DNA from: Knoxdaviesia capensis
Lineage: Eukaryota > Ascomycota > Sordariomycetes > Microascales > Gondwanamycetaceae
DNA: 64,000 nucleotides
NCBI GenBank assembly: GCA_001510575.1
Contig: LNGK01000003.1
Location: 1,987,741-2,051,740 of the forward strand
Reading direction: 5' to 3'
The notes under the pieces were generated by a model. The model saw only the letters and a program-made list of their open reading frames with translations. It was not told the DNA's origin and ran no database searches. Position 1 is the stretch's first letter. Each line of letters starts with the position of its first letter. This document shows positions 7,957 through 22,100 of the stretch, piece after piece. The position numbers and the translations under genes are program-made.

Positions 7957-10942
7957 GGCTGCGGTTGATGGTATGTCTATGTCTGTGGTATGTGTGTCTG
8001 TGGGTGTAAGTTAAAGTTGACCAACACAGCGAAGAAGAGAATAAAACCGTCCCCAGAGATCAGATGAAAGCGAAAGTGTTCGGTGTAGCAGTTGTGTTAC
8101 ACGGTAGAATGCAAGGTAATGAACAAAAGCGGCCAGATACCAGCTCGGCAAAGAATGGAAAGCTAAGTGGCAAACCAGGAAAAGAAAAACGGCATAAAAC
8201 GAGAGAGAGTAGTTAAGACTCAGCTTTGGACACGGAGGATGGAGGGACACGGAGGATGGAGAATCAAGAGAGCTTTAAGAAGAGGCCGCTCAAAATGGCG
8301 GACAGGCGACCAGGTCATATATCCCATCGTGTTAGTCGTATCCTCCCATCTCACAGCATGAACAGTCAAGAACTCAGTAACAGCTACTAAACGTCATATG
8401 CACAGGGAAAAGCTCTTCGTCAAACCCATGCCGCTGATCCGCCGCCCTTGTCGCGGAGGATGTCCATAAGCGCTAGCCGACCCACATACCCCGGGGATGC
8501 TCCGGCGTGGATCTCCGTTTTGTGCTACCCGCCGTCGGATCTGGTCGGGCATGAGAAAGGGCACCACATGCAGTGAAAATGCAGTTTTACTCACAGGGGC
8601 GATACCACAACAGCCAGACATGAAATCAACCTCATGGGCTTCGATGTGAATAAGGCCCCAGTCTCATGAATTATCGGGAGGATCCCTCGTGTGGGGGTGT
8701 GGAGTCGCAATGCACACCGCGTGGCAGGATGGGAGACTCTCGGAGCCGGTAAGGCTACGGCACGGATAACCTACATCCATTCAATATATGGGGTGAAACG
8801 CCACTGGGTATTGGACCAGGAGCCACCGTTTCAAACGGCCTACTGTACTGTCATTGCTACCGTTAGAAGATATCAGTGATGAGAATCTGTGGTGGTTAGG
8901 GTTAGGGTTGAAGTATATCCCCGTTCAAATCCTTCGATCTCGGTTTTCTGAGATCTGGTCCTTGTGGCCCAAGCTGGCAAGTCGAGTCTGATTTACCCAA
9001 GCGGCTGTGTCCTGTTCTGGCATTGGTCCTCCCTAAGCGACAGGACAAAATACCAAAACCGTCATCTCGTCTGTCCATAACCGGACCATCCTAGAGATAA
9101 TAGCAACGTAGTTTACTGATCAGTGAGGCTCCTATTGGTTGTCAACGGACATAAGAAACCCGAACAACACACATAACAGCTCCGTGATGAATCGGTTCGG
9201 CTTACTGCGATTATCGTGCGAATCTCTTGCTCCTGTGCCGAGAATTGCATTTCACTCTGACGAATAGACGCGACGATGTTTCCCCAGCTGACATTCAGCT
9301 GCCACACAGTCGGATAGTCAATGATCACAGCCGACCGTTATCGGGGGCAGCAGAATAATGCATTGCAGGCCAAACTCGCACAGTTGCATATCGAGTTCGC
9401 CTTGCAGCCAATAGGCGGCGCTGCGAAGAAGAGCTTCCCTCCCCCCCCCAAGAAAATAGAAGCTTCACGGACGTGGCCGAAGCTGTGACTCAAGAGCGGT
9501 GTCGGGATTTGATCGTGGGTACAGCCGCATAGAGCCGGCCCAGACGCAATTCCCGGGTACGTCTGCCCGGTGCAATTTGGCCTGCAAGATGGCGCACCCG
9601 CTGGAGCAAAGCCCGAAGTACACCGTGCGAACACTGTGTGCATTCCCGTGAAGCAAGGTCCCCGAAGCTGAAGTTAGCCGAGAACACGCCGTGTTAGCAC
9701 CAATCACGGACAGGATTATACAGCCTAAACACAGTGAGCCGGGTGCAGGCTCTACTGTGCCTCTTCCCACTTTTCGGGTGTTTGGACCTTTCCTTGCTTG
9801 GGTTCTTTTCGCTTTAGGGTGGCAGCCCAAAAGTATCGATGCACATGGGCCACAAGTACTTTGACATGTACTCGCAAGGCAACCTCGAAATTTCAAAAAC
9901 ACACTGGCGGAAGGGACGATCCTGCCCGCACTTTCCCACATCGAAAATGTTAAAGCGGGGAACCCAGAAAAAAAAAAAAAAGAAATTTAGCTGCAGCATA
10001 GTTTTTGTGACTCTTCACTTTATGAGGGACAAGGCTTAAGAGTCGCAGTTTTTTTTTTCTTTTTTTAAATTTTCTTTTTTTCTCTTCACCACCATCTCCG
10101 TCCCTCCATTTTTATCTTCACGCCGATTCCTGATTTGAGGAGTACCTGTTATATGGGCATCCCCTTTTTAGTGTTCTTCTCCAATGCATTCTGCTTTTCT
10201 TTTTATCCAATCCTGTATCTATCTAATCTCTTGTTGTTTCTGAACCCTTTCCTCGCTCGTTCCCCCCGTCTCGAACCGGATCGTCACCGAGTCTCACCGA
10301 TCGCGGCCAATTGTGAAGACGCCGGAAAACCCGAAGCTCCCTCCAAGCCTTATGGCTGCCTCCCACCCATCCCACTCCGAATTGTAGGAATGGCTTTGTG
10401 TGGTTAGTTCTCACGCCGACTTTCGGAGCTTCTCTTCATCCCAACTCTCACGGGTGCTATTCCTTTTGCACCTGCCATCCCCCGCTCCTTATAGCCCTGC
10501 GCCCTCGTTTTCCTCTTCTGGCTTAAGTCACGGGGCTTCGTGTTGTCTTCGTCAGCCTGCTGTGCTTACTTCGTCTTATCATATCGGGGCCTCTCAGTTT
10601 CGCTGGAACCGTCGGCCCTCTCCGTACTCTCTCCAACCACTCGGGCAACAGCCGACCCTTCCACTGAAGCCCGACGGTAGCCAGCTCTGCATGTATATGT
10701 ATATCTCGACTCCGATCGTTCCTCCGGCGGTGATATAGCCCACTGCCCTCGGCCGATATATCTTGTCTTATATACCCACCCTCCCGTCGAATCTTTTTTT
10801 GCCGGTCCGTCTTCTCACCGCCAAACTTTCTCTCAGACCGGCCTACTCTCTAGCCTAGTCCAATCCCTTCCGCTCGCCCCCTGACCCCACGGTCCTCCCC
10901 ACTTTGCTTCCCCCAATCCTTTCCCCCTCGTTCCAGCGGACG
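7957..10942. other. Gene-poor region upstream of Zn2Cys6 gene
   Basis: Nearly 3 kb with no frame showing a domain or the local codon bias. It contains a telobox at 8894-8909, a poly-A run at 9968-9981 and T-rich sequence at 10050-10085. The last 700 bp (10240-10942) is CT-rich and looks like promoter and a long leader for the transcription factor gene. Confidence 0.55.
8894..8909 (+). repeat. Interstitial telomere-like motif (TTAGGG units)
   Basis: GGTTAGGGTTAGGGTT, about 2.5 telomere units, in a gene-free region. Confidence 0.8.
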
Positions 10943-13371
10943 ATGCCGCTGCCGAGTCACCTGTTCCACATGGATGGCTCTGTCCCGCACTCTGCTGCCG
11001 CTCCCGTGTCGCCAACAAGTCCGTTTGGTTCCCGCCAGGAATCCAATGGCTTGAAGCGCAAACGTGTCAGTATGGCCCCGACTGCCGACAGCAGTCCGGG
11101 GAGCCCCGGCGCACATGACGACGATCTTGCCGATGGCGACAAGAAGCGTCTCCCGGGTGTGAAGCGCGCATGCAATGAGTGCCGCCAACAGAAGGTGAGT
11201 TTGCTTTCAGCTGTCTCCCCCCACCCCACCCTTGTGCCTGGGTGTGCGTGCGATAACCTGGGTCCTTGTGGCTAACCCTTGCTTGTTGTCTCTCCCCTCA
11301 CTAGCTGCGCTGCAATGTTATCCAGGACCCCTTCCAGAGCTGCACCCGGTGTACCCGGTTAAAGCTGGACTGCAAGATCGAATCGAACTTCAAGCGCGTT
11401 GGAAAACGAAGCAAGCATGCCGAAATGGAGCGGGAAATCGAGAACCTGCGCGCATCTCTGGCTCTGGCGCGAAGCCAAGGCTTCGTCGTCCCCGACCACG
11501 ATGACGACGACGGCGCATCCCCTGCCGGCCCCGGCTCATACTCGCACATGTCTCAACCGCCGTCAGCCCATTCCGTCGCCCCGCCACAACTAACCCCAAC
11601 CATTTCCCGACCGCCGGCCCATACCCGCAGCCATTCCCTCATGGGCTCCGATGATATCGTCTCGTCCCTCTTGCACCTGAAGCAGGGCGGGTCCTACGCC
11701 ATGCCCCGATACAGCCATGAACTTGAGGATGTCCGGCTAACCGAAGACTCGGTGAACCTGTTGTTCAGCGATTTCTTTACCTACTACCACCCCTTCCTGC
11801 CGTTCCTCAACCCCCAACAGGCTCCCAACCAGTACTACGCGCAACACCCCCTCCTCTTCTGGACCATCATTTCCGTGGCCTCCCGACACTACCAGGCCGA
11901 TCCTAACCTCCTCCTGTCTCTGTCGCTGCCTCTGAGAAGCCTGCTGTTGACCACTATCGGTGACGCTCCAGACAGCTACTATGCCGTCAAAGCCTTGTGC
12001 CTGATATGCACCTGGCCTTTGCCGACCAGCACCAGCAGCACCGATCTGACCCACGTACTCTGCGGTGTGATGATGAAAATGGCCACCATGATTGGCTTGC
12101 ACCGACCATATCACACCCAGGACTTCTCGCGAGTACGTATCGACTACGACCGTGAGCAGCTGCGCGACCGCGTGACCACTTGGGCTGTGGTCAACATTGT
12201 TGCCCAGTCTGTGGGCACGGGTTACGGCCAGCCAGCCTCTACCCTCTACGATTGGACTCTCGCATCCGGCCCCACCGACATCGACGGCGTATTGCGCCTC
12301 TCCCCCGAACTCGACGCCCGTCTTCAGATTGAGGTGTTCTGCAACAAGGTGTCGAAAGAAATGTACAGCAATGCCAGTGATCCGCGCGGAGTTGCTGGTG
12401 ACGAGCACCGAGCCATGCTGACCCGAGTGTACCGCGCCGACTATAACAAGTTGCGGGTGGACATTGAGTCGCGCAACCTCGGCCACATCGTCAAGCTCCA
12501 CTTGAGCGCCGCTTCGCTCCACCTCCGTCTCTCGGGGTTCTTCGACTCTCCAACGACGACCGGCTACCTTGACCACCTGATGGCTCTGTGGGACGCAGCC
12601 CAGTCGTTCCTCAAGGTTGTGCTGGAAGTCGAGAAGGTCACGTCTCCGCAACACGAGAACGTGGGCGGCTCGATCCTGATCTTTGCCACCAACTACATCC
12701 AGCAGATGCTAGTAGCCGCCGGCTTCACCATCCTCAAGCTGCTGCAGTCGTTCTTCCGCCTGGTTATCGACTTCAACACCGGCAGCGAGCTGTTCCACCG
12801 GACGGTGCAAGCAGTGCGCACGACCAGCGTGTCGCCCAACGACCTGCAGTCGCGGCTTGCGGTGCTGATGGAGCAGATGTGGAACGGGTCGCGCGTGGAG
12901 CTGCCGAAGAACCTGACCGCAGACATGCCGATCCCGATTGACGACACGCTGCAGCTGGAGGTGCGGTGCCGCCACAGCATGAGTCTGGTGTTCGACTCGA
13001 TCTGGCGGTGGCGCAAGGAGTACCTGGACAAGGGACGCAGTTCGCTGGAGTCGGTTAAGAACGCGGCGAACGCCCAGGCCAAGGTGCACACTGCTGCCAA
13101 CACGCCGGTCAAGGTCGAGACGCTGGCGCCGCCGCCGGCGTTCAACGGCGGGCCCGAGACGCCCGTGTTCAACGGGAACGGCGGGCTCACGCCCGGCCCG
13201 TTTTCGGGGCTCCCGACCACGCCGCTGCCGTCGGCGCCCGACCCGGCGCTCGCGGAGCTGAGCTACGACGATCCGGGGATGGACGACCTGTTGTTCCATA
13301 ATAATATTTGGAACCTGGGTGGTCTTATCAACTTCCCGTTGTCGGAGCAGCCGCAATTTGACGCATTGTGA
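10943..13371 (+). CDS. Zn(II)2Cys6 fungal-specific transcription factor
   Basis: Exons 10943-11194 and 11305-13371 give 772 residues; the 110-nt intron falls inside the zinc cluster right after RQQK, a common intron site in this family. The binuclear cluster is Cys77, 80, 87, 97, 100, 107 (C-x2-C-x6-C-x9-C-x2-C-x6-C), with a basic linker (KRVGKRSKHAEMEREIENLR) that runs into a coiled-coil dimerisation element. Residues about 190-480 resemble the fungal transcription factor middle homology domain, and the C-terminus (about 680-772) is a Pro/Gly-rich, acidic probable activation region. The cluster and linker resemble the Leu3/PrtT/War1 group (branched amino acid, protease or weak-acid regulators), but I cannot assign a pathway. 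It acts in the nucleus. Intergenic space on both sides is unusually long. Confidence 0.95.
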
Positions 13372-16300
13372 CGATGACAGGAAGTGGCACCGTTTGCGTT
13401 CTTTTCTTCTTGATTTCTGCTGTTGACCGGATCCGACTCATCCTGGAACCTCCGGTTTTTTTCATATCTGGATCGATGGATGTCATTGCTTATGATCTGT
13501 TTTCGCTCTATCTCGGGCCTCTTTGCCCGTGTTGAAGTTCTCTACTTGAAATTTTATACCCTCTGGTTTCATCGCATTGGGTATTTGTCTGGCCGTCTCG
13601 GTTTTTACTGTTCTCGCCTCTTGACTAATGAGGGCATTTATTTTCTCTTCTTGTCCCTACTTTCTCCCTCTTTCATGCTTTCTCTTCTTTCATTTCTCAA
13701 TGTCTTCCATGACGGACTCTAGCTAGCGTATGATTTCTCCCCCTTCTTCTTCTCTGTCTCTATTTCTTTCTATGTCATGGGAGTTTTCGGGTTCTGGGGG
13801 TGGCGGATGGGTGGTGACAGAGATGTCTTATGTGTACGGGCGTGAGCGTGTGTGGTCAAAGTGTCAATTGCATTTTCTTCTTTTCTCCCTGATTGCTTTA
13901 TCTTCTGTGCCTTGCCGGACTCCTTCGTACACATCTACTGGCATAGACCGCGGACAACTTAGGGCGAAGAGCCGCAGTTCAACTTGCATCGCGTGATATC
14001 CTACAGCAGACCCTGATAGCCATCCCCCAGTCCTACGGGAGATCTGTCCGCCTCGTCGCTTCTTTACCTCGGCCCGCACATCTCCACGCCCCGGTTCGCT
14101 GCCTAGACATTCTGCAACTCCCCCCTTCTTCTTTGGTGCCCCTCAATCGCTACCCTTCCCGTGCCGTCAGCTGCGGTTGGATTGGCCCTCATCGACCAGG
14201 CACCAGTTGGACTCTGGCGGTTTTGTTCTTTTGCATCATCCATCGACAGGCTCTCATATGTCCTCCCGGGCGGCCGATCTTCACGGCCGCCATGTAGTCG
14301 ACGCAGTTGGGCGCACTTTTTTTCCTTTTCTCCTTTTTCTGTGTGTCCAAGAGTACCCCACCATGGGCCTCCAAACGGGCCGGCCACACATACATACAAA
14401 ATGCGTGAGTTGTTGGAACCAGCCCTAACTGTGGCTTTCGTCTCTCTTCCGCCTTGAGGAAACCTGGGCGGTAGACTTGGCTCAGCACTGGACACAATGC
14501 ATTGGTGAGGCCCTTGGAGAGGCAGACAGTGGGGCGTTTCTTTTCATGCTTGGGAAGGGAGAGGGGGCGAGAGGAAACGGCATGCGGCCAGGAGAAGCGG
14601 CCAGGCGGGTTTGTGCGGTAATGCTGTGTGTGCTGTGCTGTGGCAACTACGACTACATTACGGGGTGATGTGATATATGAGAGAGTTTGTTGGGTTGAGG
14701 GTTTCGGACTGGAACTGGCGGGAAGATAGAGGGGGAAGGGGGTAGGTCACACGAGAGATGGGAGGGCGGGACATATGCGTTCTCCGTTCGTTGTTTGCAC
14801 CTCTCCGTTTGTATCTTCGTAACTAAACGGTGACCGTATATCTTGAGAGATGCATGTGGTTGTACAGTACGGGTACCGTACAGGCAGCAGGGCCCAGGTA
14901 GAGAGAGAGAGAGCGCGAGGGAGAGCGAGGAAGAAAAATAATATAATACAAAGAAAAGAAAAAGAAATATCAAAAGCCAGAAACCCACAAAAAGCTGGAT
15001 CCCTTGTCTGCAGCTAAGCGCCGGCCGCCACGGTCTAGAATGCGTGCAGAACGTTGCTGGTGTGGTGGGGAAGCCAGGTGAACGGTTTCTTCTTCTTCTT
15101 TCTGTCTGGATACGCGCATTTTTCAGGGCTGTCCGTGTATCCAGAAAAAAAGAAGAGAGAGAGTGTCGTGCTTGTCAGATTCTGAGAGACAAAGTTCTCA
15201 CGCCGTCTGCACGTTTCTCCGTCCTCCACCGCGCCTTCCTTTGTCTCTGTTTTTTTTTGTTCTTGTCGCTTATGATGAATTTACACGCCCCCTCCTTCCC
15301 TCTGCGAAACCCTCCTCGCTTGGCTTCTTCCGCGGCAGCTTTGCGCCTTCCTCGGGTCTGGTATGCGGGATGCGCGGGCGTCAGCGGCTTTCTCGTCAAT
15401 CTCCGCGCGTAAGTGCATGTGCGCGAAAAATAAAAATAATAATAATGATAATAATAAAAATAAAAAAAGGTGTGAGTGTGCGTAGGTGGGTGGGTGAGCG
15501 CGAGTGAAAGACGGTGAAAAGACAAAAAAAAAAGAACAAAAAATAGGTGTGTGTCCTGTGCTTGTTCACAGGCAATGACAGCTCTCACTCACTCTTTCGT
15601 TCCTCCTCCTCGCCTAGCTGGCCCTGTCGTTACCCCCTGGTCCTTGCCAGTCCTACCCTCTTTTCCCCTTGCCAGGGGGTTCCGAAGGTTCTGGCTCTGT
15701 GTAAGACGCCCTCGTTCTGGCCTCTCTCTCTTGACCTTGGGCTGGCTGGCCCAATCTACCGGGAAAGGGGGGACAAGCAAGAAAAAAGGTCCTTGCTGGG
15801 AGTGAGTGTGGGTGGGTGGCCCCCGGGGCTGCTGGCCCAAGGCGGTCAACAGCAAAAACGAACGAAAGAAATCCGCTCACCCTTCGATGTCGTTTCTGTT
15901 CGCCGGCCTCTTGGCCTAGGAAGTTGAAAAGACGAGACGCAGAAAAGATGAGATGCCCAGAACAAACTGGTCCCTGGATCTCTCTCGTCCTCTTGTTCTT
16001 GCATGATTCTGCTGCTACAGTATCACGACCGCTGAGCGACATTTGAAATCAGATGCTATTCTCAATATACACCTGCATTGCTAGAAAGGAAAGACGACTT
16101 GGAAATTTGCACATGAGAAGACACCCGGGCTCCTCATTCGGCTTGTACGCGTCTATCATCTGATTTGTTAGCATGGCGCGTCTGACCCAAAGCGAGAGAC
16201 GAGGGAAACAGTGCTGCTGGTTCCCGGAATTCCCGGGACCCTGTTCTCTCCTCGCCCTGCTGCTGCTTTGTGCCCCCGCCGGCCCAAAAGACCCAAGACC

Positions 16301-17245
16301 TCAGATATACATGGGCCGTATGTACCCAGAAGTCTAGACCTCGAAGAAAGAAACCGAAAATCGGGCTATCCAAGAGGTAATATTGCCCTCTTTGTTTCCG
16401 TTCATGGTTGTAATAGTTCTCTCCCTAGCACTACTCCACTTCGGGAAGAACGTGCACAAAAAGGGTGTCCTGAACCCAGCACCGGTTGGCTGTCACAGAG
16501 GCCGGCGCTTAAGTGTGGACCACAACTGGGTAGGCTTGGGGAGACCCAGGTAATCCTTTTTGCCTTACGGTCTTGTCCCCCCTCGCTCTTTTTGTCCCTT
16601 CTAGCAGTCCCGGTCAGGTTCGAGAAGGCATCTTGCTTCAGGCCTGGCGCGAGCCCTGTCCTTGTCACTGTCCAGGGTCGGTCGTCGGAACTCGCATCTG
16701 TTTGTCCGGTGCCGGGCTGAATCCTTTACACACTCTCTCTTCTGGTTCTGTCTTGAACAGAATACTGAAATGCCTGGCCAGCAAAAACGGTCTCCTATAA
16801 ACAGGCCATCCCTACACTTTGATATGCATGTGCATAGAAGCTCGCCGGATTGAGAGTGTATGCCTGGCCTAGATTTGGCCGGCTGACTGCTCCTTGTCTT
16901 GCGGGCCGGAGCCTGAGCGGGAGATGGCTATGCCCGGTTGCGACTGTGAAGAATGGAAAACAAGAAACCCGGCTCAGGTTGAGAATGGCCTAAATGGCCT
17001 GTTTCACCACTTTTCTATTGCGGCTCCAGCGAGACTGCCTTGACCTACGTTAGGAAGCACGAAGGCATAATTGTGGCAGTTCCCAAACGCTGTTCAGGCC
17101 AACATAGCCAGACCTCCAGGAGAAGCCACATGCATTGCACAGCCAACAGGAAAATCTTAAGTGGGAATCCGCTCGTTATGTCCATTCGAAAAGAACACAT
17201 GACAACCGCACTCCTGCACGGCATGTTCCGCGAGTTCATCGGCGG

Positions 17246-17259
17246 TAAGGGTTAGGGTT
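17246..17259 (+). repeat. Interstitial telomere-like motif
   Basis: TAAGGGTTAGGGTT within the 9.5-kb gene-free tract. Confidence 0.7.
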
Positions 17260-19137
17260 GCCCGGGTGTGCGACTAACACGAATATACCAGCCGCAAAGC
17301 ATATGTACATGCAGATAAAACAGGTACCACCAATACACCCAGAAGTGGAAGGATACCCCGCCAGCACATAAACTGCCAGATTTGTAATTCGACGTAGGTA
17401 TTCGGGTATTGGGCGAGTTGGGAAACCGCGTTTGGCGACCGACCTGCGTTTCAGCGGTTCGGGCGGAACTATAAACGACGCCAAGTGTTGTGGATGATCC
17501 TTCGGGAATTACAGCGACACCACTCTCCCAAGTTACACTACTTGGATACTGCGCAAGTCTACAGTACACACCATCAAGATCAATACTCTTACTCCACTAA
17601 AACAAACGCAGAAGAAAGGGGCAACAAAGAGATGAACAGCTCAAGTTGATGCTAAGGTGCATAACCCAATATTGGCGGAAGGGCAAATGGTACTATATAG
17701 AGTGGAAAGCACGAGAGATGTACTGTGCCACGGCCAAAAACCCAAGAAGATCCCCAGAGTCCAGATGAATCAACCAGAGACACACATATTCGATATACAT
17801 GCCACCGAACGAATGGATACATCATACCTACTTACAGAACAAAGACCCAGAAAACCCAGCAGGACGGGGGGTTTTGGGCCTCTGAACCAATCACCGGCCT
17901 GGCCTCACTCTATAAACGCGCGCGTACTTAACGGCCGCTAAGCAAAAGGTGGAGCCGTGAGCCCAATGATTGGCCAGAGCCTTTCCATCTAAAACGCGCG
18001 TTTCCACATACAGCCTAGCGGATTCTAGCCTTCCTCAAGGGGATCTTCTGGAACGGGACTAGCGCGGTCCCGACAGTTTGGGTCGCTCGCCTGTGATTGG
18101 CGGGATTGCCTCGAAGGATTCGCTCTCATTGCGGTTCTATGTTTCGTTGTTCAGGCGTCATAGCTTTTTCTTTTCTCACTCTTTTTTGTTCTGTGAATTC
18201 CCACCAAGAAAAGAGCAGGATAATATCGGATTGCGCGGTTCAGAAAAGCCAAGCAAGCGATGCCACTCCAGTCTCACCCCCCCTCCTCAACATGACGCCT
18301 TTGTTCTCTTTTTTTTTCTTGGGTGGCGCTTTCTTGCTGATTTGTCCAAGCTCGCCCTCGTTCCTTGTTTTCGTCCATTGACACGTAGCAGTGGATTTGT
18401 CGCTTGGGCGCAACGGCGGTTCTCGCGGAGGCGTCTGGCGTCACCAGCGCGAACTGTGTAGACAAAGGTGGAGTTTGGGATCATGTTATTTTCCTATGCG
18501 CGCCGATGACGCGTGCGTTGCATTGTGAGAATAGTTTAAGCGCTTGTAACTTTGCCCGATATCCCGTATGTGTGGGTTTTGTGAGGAGAGAAATCGGAGG
18601 TTTGTCCTGTTTGCGTGGCTTGGGTGATTTCGGGACAACTGTCCTAAACCAGACACTCCCGAAACCCAAGAAGCAGATAAGATGAGATCCCAGAAGAAAG
18701 GGACTTGTAATACACCCCGCGGTCACACTTACTCCATGGAAATGTTGTAAGACCGGTTCAGAGACACAAACACTCCTGAGACCATGAGGGGGAGATGTCC
18801 TCGGGATTCTTGGCGTGTCCAGGGCAGGCCTGTCTCACCACCAAGTCATGCCGGTGTACAGACGGTGTAACAAAGCGATTGTGCGGTGTTCGGCGACAGG
18901 CACTTGGTTCTCCACCCATCGGCCAGGCTCACGTACCCGCTTTGTGACCTGTAGTCCAGCTCATGAATCCCGATCAGAGACAAGAAGAAAGTTGAAAGGG
19001 CCATGCCAGGAAGAAGCCCCTTGAGTTCATGGCCAACGTTGCGCAAAAGGTTAAGGGGAGTGGAGTTGGACAGGGGTGGACCGGCATGAGCCTTTCTCAG
19101 TGCGACGCTCTCGCCGCTACAACACTTGAGATGATAT

Positions 19138-19163
19138 GTGTGTGTGTGTGTGTGTGTGTGTGT
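19138..19163 (+). repeat. (TG)n microsatellite
   Basis: About thirteen TG units, uninterrupted. Confidence 0.95.
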
Positions 19164-22100
19164 CTGGCCCCGGAGCATCAAACTACCAACAACACCCGCT
19201 AGAGTTCGCCGAAGGATTCACCAAGCCCGCCAACACATCCACGGATTGCTGCCAATCTTGTGCCTATTTCTTCAGGCTGTGGTGTCCACGGAATAATTTC
19301 TCCGCCTCACCTTTGTTGTTTCTTTTGTTCAAGCTAAATCGCGGGAGAATCCGATCGTGAAGAATCTGGTACCTCACTGCCCCCGATGATAGGAAAGAAA
19401 GTTGGAATCGGTAGGACCAACCAACAAATCTCGGATTGTTAGTTCATCAGTCGGGAGCATCGCACTCTGAACGCAGCATCTGAGTATTGTTTAACCTGAG
19501 TGTTGTATGCACGACATTTGTCTTGCCACCCTCGAGGCTGTGGAACTTACAGCCATGCCAGGGCTTAGCCATGAAGTGAACTGCGGATAGAAGCCAATCG
19601 TTAGTAGTGGGCTGATATATATTGCCAGAACGAAGCCCCATACAGCAGCGTCTATGCATACCTTCTTTCTTGTCCTCACTGCGCCTGTGGCCTTTTATAC
19701 GGCCGTTGAGGAGTGCTGTAGGAACGAAGAGAGCTAATACAGGGAAGGCGCATTGCGATCGGGGAGCGCAGGCTCTTTCCTCACGCCAACCCTCGGCTCC
19801 TTGACGGGTCCGCTCCTTCCTTCATGGCTACAGACCTCCTATGGCTAGGGCTTTTCTCAACCATAGCCCTAAGCCTACACATCCGAGGATCGTGGACAAC
19901 CCAAACTTCAACGGTGCGGAAGCCAGCTGACAAAGAAAGTCCGAAGCGGACATTGCTGTGACAGAATCGAGCTATGTAACCACATCAAACTCGCCCAAGT
20001 TACCCGACATCTCCGCTTCCTCACTTACACATTTCCCCTTTAATCATCGTAGTCCGGGCTCTAATCTCTTTTGTACTTTTCCATTCTCACCCCTGGCGAT
20101 GCCACTCTTTAGTCGGCTTATCGGCGCTGGGGGGGAGGGGGGGTTGGATTCTCACCCCTGGACTAACTCAAACATGTGGCATCAAGTTCGGGGTGGACAC
20201 CCGCCAAGCCCAGCACAAGTTGGAGGAGACAGGGTATCTCGTTCACTTGTGCGTGGGTGATGTCTTCTATCCATCCAGGAACCGTTTTCGCGGGCCACAT
20301 ATGTGGCGTGGAAAGTTATGGCCAGGTAATATCACATCTTCTGACTCTCCCGCCGCGCAAGTGCACACACGGCAGACGGATGCCTCTGCCTACACGATAC
20401 TTGGCATGCCGGCTCATTTATTTTGAATTACAACATAAATGAGTGGGAATCTCACGTTTTCTGATCACCGGGTACAGGCAAATCGCCGGTAAGTAAGAAG
20501 CGTCAAAATTGAAGCGAGCGTGTGTGAGATATTTGATCCCTCCCGCACTGACCTGGACTCGAACTAGGCCCTACGGGCGACGGCTGAATTCCCTGCGACG
20601 ATCAGTGATGGATTCATCTCCTAGGGCGGCACAGGCCATTTTCCACGTTCCGCGCGTAATTGACTGCTTTTCCACTCTGGGGTTTGTACCTGAATTTTTT
20701 GTTCTTTCGTTTCTTGTCTTTATTCCTTGTCGGGTCCCGAATACTCTCTCCCTCACTCTCCCTCTCCCACTCCACTCCACGCTAAACCCAGCATTGCAGT
20801 TCGGCGGCTAACTACTGGATCTCTCTGGCTCGTTCCACCCCCAATTTATCGATAGTGAGGGCTCATATACGTGTATTAACAACGCGGACTGTACACCAAG
20901 CCCGCCCATCCTGGCCCGTCCCCGGTTCGCCTGCGCCTGTGGCGGCCCATCCCCTCCTCCCCCCCACACCCTCGCCAATAACGAACGGCCGCTAGGAAAC
21001 AAGGAGGACGATGAGCAAACCAGCTACCACTGTGTTACCGCGCTTCGAATGTGTGTTGTTGACCCTGGGGGACCGTCATGTTCCCGTCTTGCCCCACTTG
21101 ATTGGAAATGTGGCCGAGTAGCGGCCAAGATGTGCGTGCGCCGCGCGCGCGCCTGTGTCTGCGTTTGCTGTCAGCCCCAATCCGACTAACGGCGTTTTCG
21201 TCCGCGGTGTGAAGCGCCCGAGAAACGCGGCTTACTTCCAGATTTCGCTATTCACTCCGATCCCAGATACACAGTTGCAACGCTGAGCCGCCAGACGCTT
21301 GTGACTTCTGGACACACACATCCCAATTTCTAAATGGTGCCCCCCCTAATCGGTTTATCCCGTACGATGGAAATCTCACCAGACACAAATTACCGCGCCG
21401 CTCCGGTTTTTTTTTGGTGTCTCATGGCATCCTTCAGCAAACGCTTTCACTTTGCAAACGCCCACCCTTCTCGTATAACGTCTACACCGGGAAGCTGCAG
21501 TATACGCACGAACGCACGTCCTTCATTTCTTTTTGACAGTTCGTGTCACTAAGTCACTAACCAAATGGTATACTTGTCTGATAACAGTCTCTTCAATTTT
21601 TGGGATAGGACGCGGGACGAGAGAGGACTAACAGCCGTTTCCATACAAGCGAAGTCTTTCATATTTCATAAAGAGCATCCACGGAAAACAGACGACGAAG
21701 GGCTCTGCGACCGAGAGAACGAATAAAGACCCCGAGAACAAACAGCCCGCAGCAGCGTGGGCTCAATTTCCACACGGTGGTGTGTCAAACGGGGGTGTGG
21801 GCAAGTGAGCGAATGAATCCACGGACGACGATGGACGACAAACCCGACCTGCATAGATCTCCTGCGACCAGTACTGGCTGAATGCTACAGTGTATACCAA
21901 CAACCAATACATCAGTTACATGCTATGCAAGACGGCGCGGTTGGCTTTCTTGGTGGGCGTGCATCTTCACAACGACCGAAGAACAGAAAAAGGGACATGT
22001 TATAACAAAGGAGACGAGGAGAAACACAGTGAAGAAAGGTACAGTACGACAGATTGAACCATGGATGCTTGATGTACTGGGATGTACCATTTTTTCGGGG

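Noticed and set aside
9465..9941. 158-codon minus-strand frame with many Cys
   Set aside because: No signal peptide and irregular Cys spacing; no good start context; not like any secreted family seen here.
16211..16720. 169-codon + frame in the gene-free tract
   Set aside because: No domain, signal peptide or GC3 bias; length is within chance for this composition.
20083..20161. 14-bp direct repeat as target-site duplication of an insertion
   Set aside because: Only 51 bp lie between the copies and there are no terminal inverted repeats; chance or slippage is as likely.
20545..20640. tRNA-like B-box on the minus strand (GTTCGAGTCC)
   Set aside because: The T stem has a mismatch, no matching A-box or anticodon arm could be placed, and a cloverleaf does not close.
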